Positions 5,298-5,399 of a DNA stretch of 5,399 nucleotides are shown piece by piece. Source of the DNA: JASFTV01 sp050050615. Its GTDB lineage: Bacteria > Desulfobacterota > DSM-4660 > Desulfatiglandales > HGW-15. Below the pieces are notes generated by a model, which was given only the letters and a program-made list of their open reading frames with translations, made no database searches and had not been told where the DNA came from. The position numbers and the translations under genes were made by a program. Location: positions 1 through 5,399 of the forward strand of contig JASFTV010000259.1 in the NCBI GenBank assembly GCA_050050615.1, given 5' to 3'. Positions within the stretch are counted from its first letter, which is position 1. Every line of letters begins with the position of its first letter.

Positions 5298-5399
5298 CAC
5301 ACCCTAAAATACACTTTCTCCGCAACTTCATTCTCTCCTGGAAAAATCGCGCTCTTATTCCCATATTCCAAGAGGCCGCCTCCTGATCGCTGAATGCTG
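5297..5399 (-). CDS. Possible 3' end of a gene entering from the right edge
   Basis: An open frame runs from the window edge to TGA at 5299-5297, giving 33 residues with plausible codon choice (includes GGGLLEYGNKSAIFPGENEV and ends VYFRV). I do not recognise a family. It would converge on manA, with a hairpin just past the stop. A second minus-strand frame (ATG 5331 with GGAGAG upstream, stop at 5197, 44 codons) overlaps it and is less coding-like. The stretch may be repeat or non-coding DNA. Confidence 0.25.
   Translation of the reverse strand, partial: SIQRSGGGLLEYGNKSAIFPGENEVAEKVYFRV

Noticed and set aside
5197..5331. 44-codon minus-strand ORF with GGAGAG upstream
   Set aside because: The composition is Cys/Arg-rich and unlike the neighbours, and its C-terminal part is the repeat terminus read in frame.

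Overview
The window looks like part of a chromosome from an anaerobic deltaproteobacterium (Desulfobacterota, possibly a sulfate reducer or syntroph). This is inferred from moderate GC content, a CoA-transferase/GNAT fusion, a cNMP-binding/PilZ protein and degenerate hairpin repeats between genes. No rRNA, tRNA, CRISPR array, transposase or complete IS is visible, and the lineage call is an inference.

Layout. Positions 1-355 are intergenic: a promoter-like TTGACA with a dyad (65-93) and a nested palindromic repeat (147-305). A minus-strand gene at 356-2227 encodes an acetyl-CoA hydrolase/CoA-transferase fused to a C-terminal GNAT acetyltransferase domain. Its 5' region (2228-2560) is the most interesting part of the window. 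In transcription order it holds a sigma70-like promoter (2531-2560), a 42-codon leader ORF with a strong ribosome binding site and a Phe-Phe-Tyr-Phe-Tyr run (2377-2505), and a strong intrinsic terminator (2308-2350). The RNA segments can form mutually exclusive hairpins. This is the classic ribosome-mediated transcription attenuator for aromatic amino acids, placed here in front of a CoA-transferase/GNAT gene and not an aromatic biosynthesis operon.

Positions 2561-2835 are a spacer with small hairpins and very short ORFs. A minus-strand gene at 2836-3525 encodes a cyclic-nucleotide-binding domain joined to a PilZ domain, a possible receptor for two second messengers. Positions 3526-3898 are a divergent intergenic region with a good promoter for the cNMP/PilZ gene and a weaker one for the plus-strand gene. 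Positions 3899-5116 encode a type I mannose-6-phosphate isomerase (manA) with all zinc ligands. Positions 5117-5399 hold a weak hairpin, a short copy of the repeat terminus, a second dyad and perhaps the 3' end of a gene entering from the right on the minus strand.

The three main genes do not form one pathway. Mannose-6-phosphate isomerase supplies mannose/GDP-sugar precursors for surface polysaccharide, and the divergent cNMP/PilZ protein could link second-messenger signalling to surface or motility traits; that connection is only suggestive. The CoA-transferase/GNAT gene has its own promoter and attenuator and appears to be regulated independently.
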